Source: Streptomyces sp. NBC_00523 (GTDB taxonomy: Bacteria; Actinomycetota; Actinomycetes; Streptomycetales; Streptomycetaceae). From it: a DNA stretch of 64,000 nt. Location of the stretch: the NCBI RefSeq assembly GCF_036346615.1, contig NZ_CP107836.1, forward strand, positions 7,006,001 through 7,070,000. The letters are read 5' to 3'. The notes beneath the pieces are model-generated. The model worked only from the letters and a program-made list of their open reading frames with translations, was not told the DNA's origin and searched no databases. The position numbers and the translations under genes are program-made. Numbering within the stretch: the stretch's first letter is position 1; each line of letters starts with the position of its first letter. Positions 25,219-33,592 of this stretch are shown here, piece by piece.

Positions 25219-27390
25219 TCACCGTTGTGCGCCCCCGCCTCCCGGGCCGTCCCCGGGCGGTTCGGCGGCGTGCCGGTGCACCGGGGGTGTGGTGGGCGGC
25301 GCGCTCGGTCCGATCTCGCACCAGACCGCCTTGCCCTCGCCCCGGGGTTCGATGCCCCAGCGCGTGGAGACGGCGTCGAGCAGCAGCAGTCCCCGGCCCG
25401 ACGTCGCGGTCTCGCCCGGTGACCGGCGGCGGGGCCAGGCGCTGGACCGGTCCTGCACCGACAGCCGCACCCGGCGGACCGGTTCGGGCAGCACCTCCAG
25501 GGTCAGGACGGCCCCGCCCTCCGTGTGGAGCAGTACGTTCACCAGCAGCTCACCGGTCACCAGCTCGGCGTCGTCCGCCAGTTCGGCCATGTCCCAGTCG
25601 GTCAGGGCCTGGCGCACGATGGTCCGCGCCTCGGACAGCCCCTCCGGGTCGGCCTGGTGGATGTACTGGTGGAGCCTCGGCGCCCGGGGCGAACCCGGGT
25701 CCGGGCTGCGGCGCAGCACCAGCAGGGCGACGTCGTCACCGGAGCCCCACCGCTCCCACAGCCGGTCCGACAGATGGTCGGCCAGTGCCTCCGCGCCCGC
25801 CGGTCCCGCGCTGACCTCGGTGATCAGAGTGCGCACCCCCGCGTCGATGTCGGCGCCCGGCTCCTCCACCAGCCCGTCGGTGTACAGCACCAGCGTCTCG
25901 CCCGGCACCAGGTCGAGCCGGGTCTCCGGATACTCCTCGTCCCCGAAGTCGGTCGAGATGCCCAACGGCATGCCGCCACGCACCCGGGGGCTGCCGACCC
26001 GGCCGTCCATGTGCCGGATCAGCGGTCCGAAATGGCCGGCCCGCACGACCCGCACGGTCCCGGTCTCCAGATCGACCTGGGCATAGGCGCACGTCGCGAA
26101 CCGGTCCGTGTCCAACTCCGCGAGGAACCGCGAGGCGCGGGCCAGCACCGTCGAGGGAGGATGCCCCTCGGCGGCGTACGCGCGCAACGCGATCCGGAGC
26201 TGTCCCATGATCGCCGCAGCGTGCGTGTCGTGCCCCTGGACGTCACCCACCACGATCCCGAACCGCCCCTTGGGCAGGGCGATCACGTCGTACCAGTCAC
26301 CGCCGACCTGGCGGCCGCTCCACGCAGCGTGGTAGCGGACCGCGATCTCGCCGCCCTCGATGTCATGGATGCGGCGCGGCAGCATCGCGGACTGCAGTCC
26401 GGTCGCGAACTCACGCTCCTCGTCGAACAGCTTGGCGCGCTGAAGGGACTGGGCGACGATCGCGGCGAGTCCGAGGCACAGGTTGCGCTCGTCGGCCGTG
26501 AACGCGGTGCGCTGCCGGTAGAAGAGGGCCAGGCCGCCGAGCGTCCGTGCCTGGGCGACGAGCGGCAGATAGGCCGCCGCCTGAAACCTCAGCCGTCCCA
26601 CGTACGGCTCCAGCACCGGGTAGCGCCGCGTCAGCGCCGCCAGCGAGCCGACGAAGCGGGGGCGCCCGCTGAGCACCGTGTCGGCCAGGGGGAGCGTCGG
26701 GTCGAGCCGGCCCGAACCCAGGTCGTCCAGGACCTCCAGGGACTCACCGCTCAGCGCGATGACGTTCAGCGCCGCGTTGTCCAGCAGCCCGAGGGCCAGC
26801 CCGTCCGCGCCCAGCCTCGCCAGCCCGCCGGGGCCCGTCAGGGCGGCGGTCACATCGTCCACCGTCACCGCACGCGACAAGGCACTCGTCGTACGTTCAA
26901 CTATGTCGGTCTGGCGGCGTCGGCGTTTTTCCAGCTCCAGCACGAAGTCCGAATGGGTGACCTCGGCCGTCGCGTCCCGCACCAGACCGATCACCCGGCG
27001 CGCCTTCCCGCCCTCGCCGCGCAGGATGCGCCCCTGGACATGCGTCCACTGATCCCGGCCGTCGGCGAGCGGAATCCGGAAGTGGACGCTGTACGAGCTG
27101 CCCGCGCCGTTCAGCGCCTCGTCCGTCGCCACGCCCAGACGGGTCCGCTCCTCCGGGTCCAGCACCTCCGCCAGGGACTCCGGGCGCGCGTCGAACGCCG
27201 CAGGGTCCAGACCGAAGACCAGCAGCCCCGCCTCGTCCATGTCCATGGTCCAGGCTTCGAGATCCCAGTCGAAGCTGCCCGTCCGGTTCATGGCCAGCCG
27301 TTCCGCCGTACCGGTCTCGCCGACCGGCGTCGTGCCCTCCGGCCGGCCGGGCGGTCCGGGGACGACCGGTGGCCGGTTCTGATCGGTCAT
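25219..27390 (-). CDS. PAS-GAF-SpoIIE phosphatase with C-terminal anti-sigma kinase-type ATPase
   Basis: The 723-residue protein contains an N-terminal PAS domain (about 30-150: GSFDWDLEAWTMDMDEAGLLVFGL), a GAF domain (about 165-325) and a PP2C/SpoIIE phosphatase domain (about 330-560) with VGGDWYDVIALP, VGDVQGHD, RAGHFGPLIR and GSGDDVALLVLRR metal-binding Asp residues. A HATPase_c domain of the RsbW type follows (about 590-700: ELVTGELLVNVLLH, SGRGLLLLDAVS). Such proteins control a partner-switching sigma-factor pathway, here sensing small ligands or redox through PAS/GAF. It is convergent with the LAETG gene and divergent from the HIBCH-like gene. Confidence 0.9.
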   Translation of the reverse strand: MTDQNRPPVVPGPPGRPEGTTPVGETGTAERLAMNRTGSFDWDLEAWTMDMDEAGLLVFGLDPAAFDARPESLAEVLDPEERTRLGVATDEALNGAGSSYSVHFRIPLADGRDQWTHVQGRILRGEGGKARRVIGLVRDATAEVTHSDFVLELEKRRRRQTDIVERTTSALSRAVTVDDVTAALTGPGGLARLGADGLALGLLDNAALNVIALSGESLEVLDDLGSGRLDPTLPLADTVLSGRPRFVGSLAALTRRYPVLEPYVGRLRFQAAAYLPLVAQARTLGGLALFYRQRTAFTADERNLCLGLAAIVAQSLQRAKLFDEEREFATGLQSAMLPRRIHDIEGGEIAVRYHAAWSGRQVGGDWYDVIALPKGRFGIVVGDVQGHDTHAAAIMGQLRIALRAYAAEGHPPSTVLARASRFLAELDTDRFATCAYAQVDLETGTVRVVRAGHFGPLIRHMDGRVGSPRVRGGMPLGISTDFGDEEYPETRLDLVPGETLVLYTDGLVEEPGADIDAGVRTLITEVSAGPAGAEALADHLSDRLWERWGSGDDVALLVLRRSPDPGSPRAPRLHQYIHQADPEGLSEARTIVRQALTDWDMAELADDAELVTGELLVNVLLHTEGGAVLTLEVLPEPVRRVRLSVQDRSSAWPRRRSPGETATSGRGLLLLDAVSTRWGIEPRGEGKAVWCEIGPSAPPTTPPVHRHAAEPPGDGPGGGGAQR

Positions 27391-27579
27391 TCCAGCTCCG
27401 AGGATCGTCCGGCGGGTCCGCCGTACGGCGTGCCTCAATTGTCCGGCCGGTCCGGCACGCCTGCCACAGCGGAAACCACCCCGCACCGCCCGCCCCCGGG
27501 GGGCCCGCGCACAATGGCAGCGGAGGTCCGTCCCCCGACCGGTGGACGGCACGGCACCCGGGCTGAGCGGAGCGCACGC

Positions 27580-28650
27580 ATGAACCACGAGGACCCCGTC
27601 CTGCTGCACACCGAAGGACGCGTCCGCCACCTCACGCTCAACCGGCCCCGCGCCCTGAACGCGCTCAACCACGCCATGGTGCGGCTCATGGCCGACGCGC
27701 TCGACGCGGCCGCGAGCGACGAGGCCGTCGTCGCCGTGCTGCTCACCGGCGCGGGGGAGCGCGGCCTGTGCGCGGGCGGCGACATCCGTGCCGTCCGCGA
27801 CGACGCCCTCGCCGGGGGTACCACCTCGCTGGACTTCTGGCGGGACGAGTACCGGCTCAACGCACGGATCGCCCGCTTCCCCAAGCCGTACGTCGCCCTG
27901 ATGGACGGCATCGTGATGGGCGGCGGCGTCGGAGTCTCCGCCCACGGCTCCGTCCGGATCGTCACGGAGCGCTCCCGCATCGCCATGCCGGAGACCGGCA
28001 TCGGGTTCGTCCCGGACGTCGGCGGAACGTACCTGCTGGGCGCCGCACCCGGCGAGCTCGGTACGCATCTCGCGCTCACCGGCGAGTCGGTCGGCGCGGC
28101 CGACGCGCTGCTCTGCGGACTCGCCGACCACTTCGTCCCCGCCGAAGGGCTCGCCGCGCTCGTCGCCGCCCTGGCCGAGTGCACGACTCCCGAGGCCGTC
28201 ACCGCGACCGTCGCGGACCACGCCCGCCCCGCCTCCGGCGGCGAGCTCGCCGCGCACCGCGCCTGGATCGACTCCTGCTACGCGGCGGAGACCGTCGAGG
28301 AGATCGTGGACCGCCTCTCCGGCCACGGGGACCCGGCCGCCAAGCAGGCCGCGGCGACCATCCTGGCCAAGGCGCCCACCTCGCTCAAGGTGACGCTCGA
28401 AGCCGTGCGCCGGGCGCGCCTTCTCGACGGCCTCGAAGCGGTCCTCGACCAGGAATTCCGCGTCTCGACCGCAGCCTTCGCGGGACCCGACCTGGTGGAG
28501 GGCGTCCGCGCCCAGATCGTGGACAAGGACCGCAACCCCCGCTGGCACCCTGCCGAACTCGCCCAGGTCACCGACGAGGACGTGGCCCGCCACTTCGCGC
28601 CCCTCGGCGACCGTGAACTCGGCCTCGCACCACTCCCCGAGGCCGGCTGA
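27580..28650 (+). CDS. 3-hydroxyisobutyryl-CoA hydrolase / enoyl-CoA hydratase family enzyme
   Basis: The 356-residue crotonase-fold enzyme has LTLNRPRALNALNHAMV, the oxyanion-hole segment GLCAGGDIRAV, GIVMGGGVGVS, and AMPETGIGFVPDVGGTYLLG. The Glu in PETGIGF and the Asp in PDVGG, plus a length near 350, favour 3-hydroxyisobutyryl-CoA hydrolase (valine catabolism) over a typical 260-residue enoyl-CoA hydratase. It acts in the cytosol. The C-terminal region with TSLKVTLEAVRRAR is also typical of the HIBCH group. ATG at 27580. It is convergent with a small hypothetical gene. Confidence 0.88.
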   Translation: MNHEDPVLLHTEGRVRHLTLNRPRALNALNHAMVRLMADALDAAASDEAVVAVLLTGAGERGLCAGGDIRAVRDDALAGGTTSLDFWRDEYRLNARIARFPKPYVALMDGIVMGGGVGVSAHGSVRIVTERSRIAMPETGIGFVPDVGGTYLLGAAPGELGTHLALTGESVGAADALLCGLADHFVPAEGLAALVAALAECTTPEAVTATVADHARPASGGELAAHRAWIDSCYAAETVEEIVDRLSGHGDPAAKQAAATILAKAPTSLKVTLEAVRRARLLDGLEAVLDQEFRVSTAAFAGPDLVEGVRAQIVDKDRNPRWHPAELAQVTDEDVARHFAPLGDRELGLAPLPEAG

Positions 28651-28683
28651 GGCCCCATCGGCGGGACCGCTCCGGAGCCCTCC

Positions 28684-28911
28684 TCAGCGGTCGCTGCCCG
28701 TCAGGCTCGGCCGGAGCGACCCGACCAGTTCGAAGAACCGCGTCTCGTTGCCCGCGAACCCCGCTCGCCGGAGCGCCCCGTCCGCCTCCTCCATCGGTGA
28801 CGTGAGCAACGGCAGGTACACCGGGGCGTCGTCCGGGTCGGAGAGGGCCGCCCGGGTGGCCTCCAGTAAACGGACATACGCCTGCGCCGCCGCGAGTTCG
28901 TCCTTGCGCAT
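28684..28911 (-). CDS. Small hypothetical protein (75 aa)
   Basis: A 75-residue predicted helical protein (MRKDELAAAQAYVRLLEATRAAL...), with no signal peptide and no known motif. Charged helix-forming residues and typical codon use support a real gene. It is on the minus strand, convergent with the HIBCH-like gene and upstream of nothing obvious. Function unknown. Confidence 0.55.
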   Translation of the reverse strand: MRKDELAAAQAYVRLLEATRAALSDPDDAPVYLPLLTSPMEEADGALRRAGFAGNETRFFELVGSLRPSLTGSDR

Positions 28912-29000
28912 CTCAGCATCTCCAGGTCAGAGGTGTCGGACCCCACCAGCATCCCCCATGGGTCTGACAACGGCGGCGGGCGAGCGGCACGGCACGGCGA

Positions 29001-29486
29001 CTATCGGCCGTCCGGCCGACCCGCCGGCGGTTCGACCTCCAGGAACCGGCGAGCCCGCGGCCCCCGGTACAGCAGCGCGGTCCAGCCCGACTCCCGCAGC
29101 GCACCGGCGCACCGGTTCAGCTCGCCGTCCTCCTCGTACGCCGCCCCGCTCCCGGCCGGCCCCAGCCACTCCACCCGCACCGTGCCCGGCGACGCCCCCG
29201 CCGTCACGCGGTAGCCCTTCCCCGTACGCGCCCCTGACGGCCCGACGGCCGAGGCGGGCAGCCCCGCGGCTTCCAGGGCCAGGGCCACGGCCCGTACCGG
29301 ACGGTGCAGTTCCCATGGCGCGGGCACCGACTCCGGATCGGCCCGGCCGCTGTTCGCCAGCCGTCTGATCTGCACCAGCCCGGCCCACGCCGACCGCACC
29401 GAAGCGGCGCGCGCCGCCGCATCACCGGGAGCCGGCGGGCCGTCCCCGGTCGCCGGTTCGAACCCGCTCTCCTCCTCGCCGCCCAT
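29001..29486 (-). CDS. Hypothetical protein (161 aa)
   Basis: A 161-residue protein. After a charged leader, a folded region covers about residues 30-150, with WAGLVQIRRLANSG, VRAVALALEAAGLPASAVGPSG, YRVTAGASPGTVRVEWLGPAG and AGALRESGWTALLYRGPRARRFLEVEPP. There is no signal peptide. Conserved-looking aromatic and charged residues suggest a small alpha/beta domain. Divergent from the pentapeptide-repeat gene. Function unknown. Confidence 0.65.
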   Translation of the reverse strand: MGGEEESGFEPATGDGPPAPGDAAARAASVRSAWAGLVQIRRLANSGRADPESVPAPWELHRPVRAVALALEAAGLPASAVGPSGARTGKGYRVTAGASPGTVRVEWLGPAGSGAAYEEDGELNRCAGALRESGWTALLYRGPRARRFLEVEPPAGRPDGR

Positions 29487-29623
29487 CCGCGACCCCCTCC
29501 GTCCCGTCCCCGTAACGCACTGCTGCCAGTGTGCGCCGCACCACCGACAACGGCCGACCGGACGCGAAGCCGATAGGCTCCGGTGCTGCTCACGAAGACC
29601 GCGCCCCGAAGGATCCACCCACC

Positions 29624-30490
29624 GTGCCCGACACCGACCGACCCTCCGGCACCGACCGCCAGGACGGAGACGGCCGAGACGCCCTGCGCGCCGACTGCGG
29701 CAGCTGCTTCGCCCTGTGCTGCGTCGCGCTGACGCTCACGCGTTCCGCCGACTTCGCCGTCAACAAGGCGGCGGGCACACCCTGCCGCAACCTCCGGGAC
29801 GACTTCCGCTGCGGCATCCACGCGCGGCTGCGCACCGAGGGGTTCCCCGGCTGCACCGTCTACGACTGCTTCGGGGCCGGTCAGAAGGTGTCGGTGGAAA
29901 TCTTCGGCGGCCGGGACTGGCGCGGCGCACCGGAGACCGCGCAGCAGATGTTCGAGGTCTTCCCGGTCGTCCGGCAACTCCACGAACTGCTCTGGTACCT
30001 GACGGAGGCGGCCGGCCTCGCCCCCGCCCGCCCCCTGCGCGGCGAGATCCGGCGCACCCTCGAAGCGACCGAAGCCCTGACCCGCCTCGACGCCAGCGCC
30101 CTGGCGGAGCTCGACGTGGCCGCCCACCGGGGCGAGGTCGCCGTGCTCCTCGGACGCGTGAGCGAACTCGTGCGCGCCACGGCCCCCCGCCCCACGACCG
30201 GCCGCCAGAGGCGCAGCCACCGGGGCGGCGACCTCATTGGTGCCCGGCTCAGGAAGGCGGACCTGCGGGGCGCCGATCTGCGCGGCGCCTACCTCATCGC
30301 GGCGGACCTCGGCGGCGCCGACCTGCGCCTCGCGGACCTCATCGGCGCGGACTTCCGGGACGCGGACCTGTCGGGCGCCGATCTGACCGGGGCGCTGTTC
30401 CTGACGCAGGCGCAGGTGAACGCCGCCCGGGGGAGCGCCACCACCCGGCTTCCGTCGTCGCTGACCCGTCCCGCGCACTGGACGGCATGA
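29624..30490 (+). CDS. Cys-cluster protein with C-terminal pentapeptide repeats
   Basis: The 288-residue protein (GTG at 29624 after GAAGGA) has an N-terminal cysteine cluster within about residues 25-85: CGSCFALCC, CRN, RCGIH, GCTVYDC. A helical middle (about 90-190) follows, then eight or more pentapeptide repeats A(D/N)LxG at about 200-255 (ADLRGADLRGAYLIAADLGG). Pentapeptide repeats fold into a right-handed beta-helix that can mimic DNA. The Cys cluster could bind zinc or an Fe-S centre. An ATG at 29531 opens the same frame, but lacks a good ribosome site. Confidence 0.8.
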   Translation: MPDTDRPSGTDRQDGDGRDALRADCGSCFALCCVALTLTRSADFAVNKAAGTPCRNLRDDFRCGIHARLRTEGFPGCTVYDCFGAGQKVSVEIFGGRDWRGAPETAQQMFEVFPVVRQLHELLWYLTEAAGLAPARPLRGEIRRTLEATEALTRLDASALAELDVAAHRGEVAVLLGRVSELVRATAPRPTTGRQRRSHRGGDLIGARLRKADLRGADLRGAYLIAADLGGADLRLADLIGADFRDADLSGADLTGALFLTQAQVNAARGSATTRLPSSLTRPAHWTA

Positions 30491-30493
30491 CCC

Positions 30494-31000
30494 TCAGGCG
30501 TCCGGGGACTCCAGCGCCGCCTTGAGGCGGTCGAGCGTGGTGTGGATGTTGCGGCGCTGGAACACGGCGAAGGTGTGCCCCCGGGTCGCCACCCGGTCGA
30601 AGGCGTTGGCCACGACGTCCGGCCAGGCGCGGCGGTCGTCCGTCCAGGTCTCGGTCACCCGGGTCCCGCCCTCCACCGCCTCGAAGCGGTACTCCCAGGT
30701 GGCGATCGGCCCCCGCAGCAACGGCCGCCGGGCGCCGATCGCGTGTACCCGGAACGCGAACCGCCGCCCCGGATCGGCCGCTGTCACCGTGCACCGCGTC
30801 GTCCAGCTCACCGGCCCCCGCTTGTTGCGGCCGTCGAAGACCATGCCGACGTACGCCTCCCGGCGCTCACCGCGCACCCGCGCGCCCAGGTTCTCCGGGC
30901 TCCAGCGGCCCATCGCCGTGGGGTCGCTCAGCCGGGCGTAGACCTCCAGCGGTCCGGTGTGCACGACGACGCTGTCCGACACGGACATGGTGCGGGGCAT
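30494..31000 (-). CDS. SRPBCC / polyketide-cyclase-like protein
   Basis: The 168-residue protein has the START/SRPBCC layout: SVVVHTGPLEVYARLSDPTAMGRWSPENLG, a beta-rich centre with GMVFDGRNKRG, and a C-terminal helix FDRVATRGHTFAVFQRRNIHTTLDRLKAAL. Members bind hydrophobic ligands in a deep cavity; many are stress- or lipid-related, and a few are cyclases. No biosynthetic cluster is adjacent. It ends 3 bases from the convergent pentapeptide gene, so both terminate in a very tight space. Confidence 0.85.
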   Translation of the reverse strand: MPRTMSVSDSVVVHTGPLEVYARLSDPTAMGRWSPENLGARVRGERREAYVGMVFDGRNKRGPVSWTTRCTVTAADPGRRFAFRVHAIGARRPLLRGPIATWEYRFEAVEGGTRVTETWTDDRRAWPDVVANAFDRVATRGHTFAVFQRRNIHTTLDRLKAALESPDA

Positions 31001-31088
31001 GGGGCACTTCCGTTCCGCGGCCGGCTGCGGTCACCACCGGGCGTCGGACCGGCCGCACGGCCGACGGGCTCCCGCCCCCACACCTTAC

Positions 31089-31106
31089 TGACCGGTCACA
31101 TAGGAT
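31089..31106 (+). promoter_or_regulatory. TGACCGGTCA palindrome overlapping radical SAM gene promoter
   Basis: A perfect 10-bp palindrome (31089-31098) lies two bases before a TAGGAT -10-like hexamer (31101-31106), about 115 bases upstream of the radical SAM start. The symmetry resembles TetR-family operators. No TetR gene is in the window. Confidence 0.4.
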
Positions 31107-31220
31107 CGGGAGTCGGGGAGTGACGCATCCGGCAGCCGGGAAGAGAACGCCCCGCGGCCGTGGTTCGTTGCACAGACGTCGCATCCGGAACACGCCGACG
31201 ACCGACCGAGGAGCCCGCAC

Positions 31221-32588
31221 ATGCCCAGCCGCACCGATCCCAGCCGTACCGAGCCCGGCAGCGCAGACCGCACCCGGCTCGTCGAACGGCTGATGGAGCA
31301 GTTCCCGCACGTGCCGCGTGAGGCCGTCATCAAGGAGGACCTGCTGCGCGGCGGCGTCGCCTTCGACGAGTCCGCGCTCAGCGACAACGAGGGTGGTGAC
31401 GTCAAGCCGAAGTCGTACTTCATCTTCTCCTTCGACCACGGCACCCTGCCCGAGCTGGGCGCGGCCGCCCTGCGCCGCCCGCCGGAGGAGATCGTCCTCA
31501 CCGGCGGCCCGTACGAGCTGCGGCGCACCGTCGTCTCCGTGCGCGTCAACCCCGCGTCCCCGTACCGCGTCGCGGCGGACGCGGACGGGATGCTCGGGCT
31601 CTACCTCGACGGCCGGCGCATCTCCGACGTCGGCCTGCCCCCGATGCCCGACTACTACCGGCACACGCTGGCCAACGGGAAGTCCGTGATGGAGGTCGCC
31701 CCGACCATCCAATGGGGCTACCTCGTCTACCTCACCGTCTTCCGCGTCTGCCAGTACTTCGGCGCGAAGGAGGAGTGCCAGTACTGCGACATCAACCACA
31801 ACTGGCGCCAGCACAAGGCGGCGGGCCGCCCGTACACCGGCGTGAAGCCCGTCGAGGAGGTGCTGGAGGCGCTGGAGATCATCGACCGGTACGACACGGC
31901 GAAGACCTCCACCGCGTACACCCTCACCGGCGGTGCCATCACCTCGCACATCGGCGGCCGGGACGAGGCGGACTTCTACGGCCAGTACGCCAAGGCCATC
32001 GAGGAGCGTTTCCCGGGCCGCTGGATCGGGAAGGTCGTCGCCCAGGCGCTGCCCAAGGCGGACGTCCAGCGGTTCCACGACTACGGGGTGCAGATCTACC
32101 ACCCCAACTACGAGGTGTGGGACCGCCGCCTGTTCGAGCTGTACTGCCCGGGCAAGGAGCGCTACGTCGGCCGTGACGAGTGGCACCGCCGCATCCTGGA
32201 CTCCGCGGACGTGTTCGGCGCGCGCAACGTCATTCCGAACTTCGTGGCCGGAGTGGAGATGGCCGAGCCGTTCGGTTTCGCCACGGTGAAGGAGGCCATC
32301 GACTCGACCACCGAGGGCCTGCGCTTCTTCATGTCGCACGGCATCACCCCGCGCTTCACCACCTGGTGCCCGGAGCCGACGACCCCGCTCGGCAAGACCA
32401 ACCCGGACGGGGCGCCGCTGGAGTACCACATCCGGCTCCTGGAGTCGTACCGCGCGACGATGGAGGAGTTCGGGCTCAGCTCGCCTCCCGGTTACGGCCC
32501 GCCCGGAGCGGGGAACGCGGTGTTCTCCGTCAGCTCCTTCATGGACAGCCTGCCGGCCGCTCCGGAGGCTGCCTCCGAAGCGGGGTGA
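31221..32588 (+). CDS. Radical SAM protein with atypical CX8CX2C cluster motif
   Basis: The 455-residue protein has a radical SAM core whose Fe-S cysteines lie at 177, 186 and 189 (VCQYFGAKEECQYCDINHNW), giving CX8CX2C instead of the canonical CX3CX2C. A GGAITSHIGG motif and a later GVEMAEPFGF segment fit the SAM-binding barrel. The N-terminal 165 residues form an unrelated-looking domain. The aromatic residue after the third Cys is replaced by Asp-Ile-Asn-His. It should generate a 5-prime-deoxyadenosyl radical for an unknown substrate. It is a single-gene unit with a convergent LysR gene downstream. Confidence 0.8.
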   Translation: MPSRTDPSRTEPGSADRTRLVERLMEQFPHVPREAVIKEDLLRGGVAFDESALSDNEGGDVKPKSYFIFSFDHGTLPELGAAALRRPPEEIVLTGGPYELRRTVVSVRVNPASPYRVAADADGMLGLYLDGRRISDVGLPPMPDYYRHTLANGKSVMEVAPTIQWGYLVYLTVFRVCQYFGAKEECQYCDINHNWRQHKAAGRPYTGVKPVEEVLEALEIIDRYDTAKTSTAYTLTGGAITSHIGGRDEADFYGQYAKAIEERFPGRWIGKVVAQALPKADVQRFHDYGVQIYHPNYEVWDRRLFELYCPGKERYVGRDEWHRRILDSADVFGARNVIPNFVAGVEMAEPFGFATVKEAIDSTTEGLRFFMSHGITPRFTTWCPEPTTPLGKTNPDGAPLEYHIRLLESYRATMEEFGLSSPPGYGPPGAGNAVFSVSSFMDSLPAAPEAASEAG

Positions 32589-32592
32589 GCGG

Positions 32593-33477
32593 TTACGCCT
32601 CCGCGGCCAGCTCGCGCACCACACGGGCGAAGCCCCGTACCAGCGCCGTGTCCGCGCCGTCCGCCCAGGCCAGGACCACGCGCAGCGGCTCGACATCGGT
32701 GAGCGGCACCCAGGACAGATCGGGGCGCGCGTAGTAGCGGGCCATGCTCTCGGGGGCGAAGCAGATCGCGGACCCCTGCGCCACCTGCTCCAGCATCTCC
32801 TCGACGTTGTCGTTGGTCGGCCCCCAGACCGGGGCCGACCCGTCGGGACGCGGGTTGACGGCCCACCAGTCCACCCACTGCCGGGGCGCCCGCCGCGTCC
32901 ACAGCAGCGGCTCGTCCTTGACCTCCAGGACGGAGACGCCGGAGCGGGACGCCAGCGGGTGGCCGGTGGGCAGGCCGACGACGCGGGGCTCGGTGTGCAC
33001 CGGCTCGTACGTCAGCCCGGTCAGGTCGTTGGGCAGCCAGACGAACGCCACGTCCGCGAGGCCGTCCCGCAGCGCGTCGGCCTCCTGCCCCCAGTCGTAG
33101 CGCTTGGGCGCCACCCGCACCCCGGGATGGAGGCGGGCGAACTCCGCCCGCGCCCGCGTGGTCAGTTCACCCGCCCCGCTCGCCTCGAACCCCACCCGCA
33201 GCACCCCGGTCTCGCCCCGCGTGTGTCGCTCGGCCGCCGCGGTCACCCGCTCGGCCTGGCGTACGGTCAGCAGCGCCTCGGCGATCACATCGCGCCCCGC
33301 CGACGTGGCCGAGACCCCGCCCGCGTGACGGTCGAAGAGCTTGACGCCGAGCTCCGCCTCCAGACTCTTGAGCGCGTACGAGAGCGCCGGCTGGCTGACG
33401 AAGAGCCTGCGGGCGGCCCGGCCCAGGTTCTCCTCCTCGGCTATCACCGTGAGGTAGTGCAGCTGGCGCAGTTCCAT
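32593..33477 (-). CDS. LysR-family transcriptional regulator
   Basis: The 294-residue protein starts MELRQLHYLTVIAEEENLGRAA, the classic LysR winged HTH, with ARRLFVSQPALSYALKSLE as the recognition region. A C-terminal effector-binding domain (about 90-290) contains VLRVGFEASGAGELTTRA and GLADVAFVWLPNDLTG. It is divergent from an SDR gene and probably activates or represses it in response to an unknown small molecule. A T-N11-A motif lies between the two genes. Confidence 0.9.
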   Translation of the reverse strand: MELRQLHYLTVIAEEENLGRAARRLFVSQPALSYALKSLEAELGVKLFDRHAGGVSATSAGRDVIAEALLTVRQAERVTAAAERHTRGETGVLRVGFEASGAGELTTRARAEFARLHPGVRVAPKRYDWGQEADALRDGLADVAFVWLPNDLTGLTYEPVHTEPRVVGLPTGHPLASRSGVSVLEVKDEPLLWTRRAPRQWVDWWAVNPRPDGSAPVWGPTNDNVEEMLEQVAQGSAICFAPESMARYYARPDLSWVPLTDVEPLRVVLAWADGADTALVRGFARVVRELAAEA

Positions 33478-33486
33478 GGCGCGATC

Positions 33487-33501
33487 ATAAGCCGTCTTTA
33501 T
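33487..33501. promoter_or_regulatory. LysR-type T-N11-A site
   Basis: ATAAG-CCGT-CTTTAT at 33487-33501 has AT-rich imperfect arms and a T-N11-A spacing (T33488 to A33500), just upstream of the lysR start and 92 bases before the SDR start. Position between divergent LysR and target genes supports it. Confidence 0.4.
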
Positions 33502-33592
33502 CGCTCCGGAGAATCCATGTCTTGGACCGTTCCCGGGCGTGGGTGACATAAATGGATCACCGCAACGCGCCGACGAAAAAACGGAGTTGGAC

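Noticed and set aside
27966..27975. GGAGCGCTCC palindrome in the HIBCH-like gene
   Set aside because: Only a 10-bp core made of common codons; flanks do not match the CebR box.
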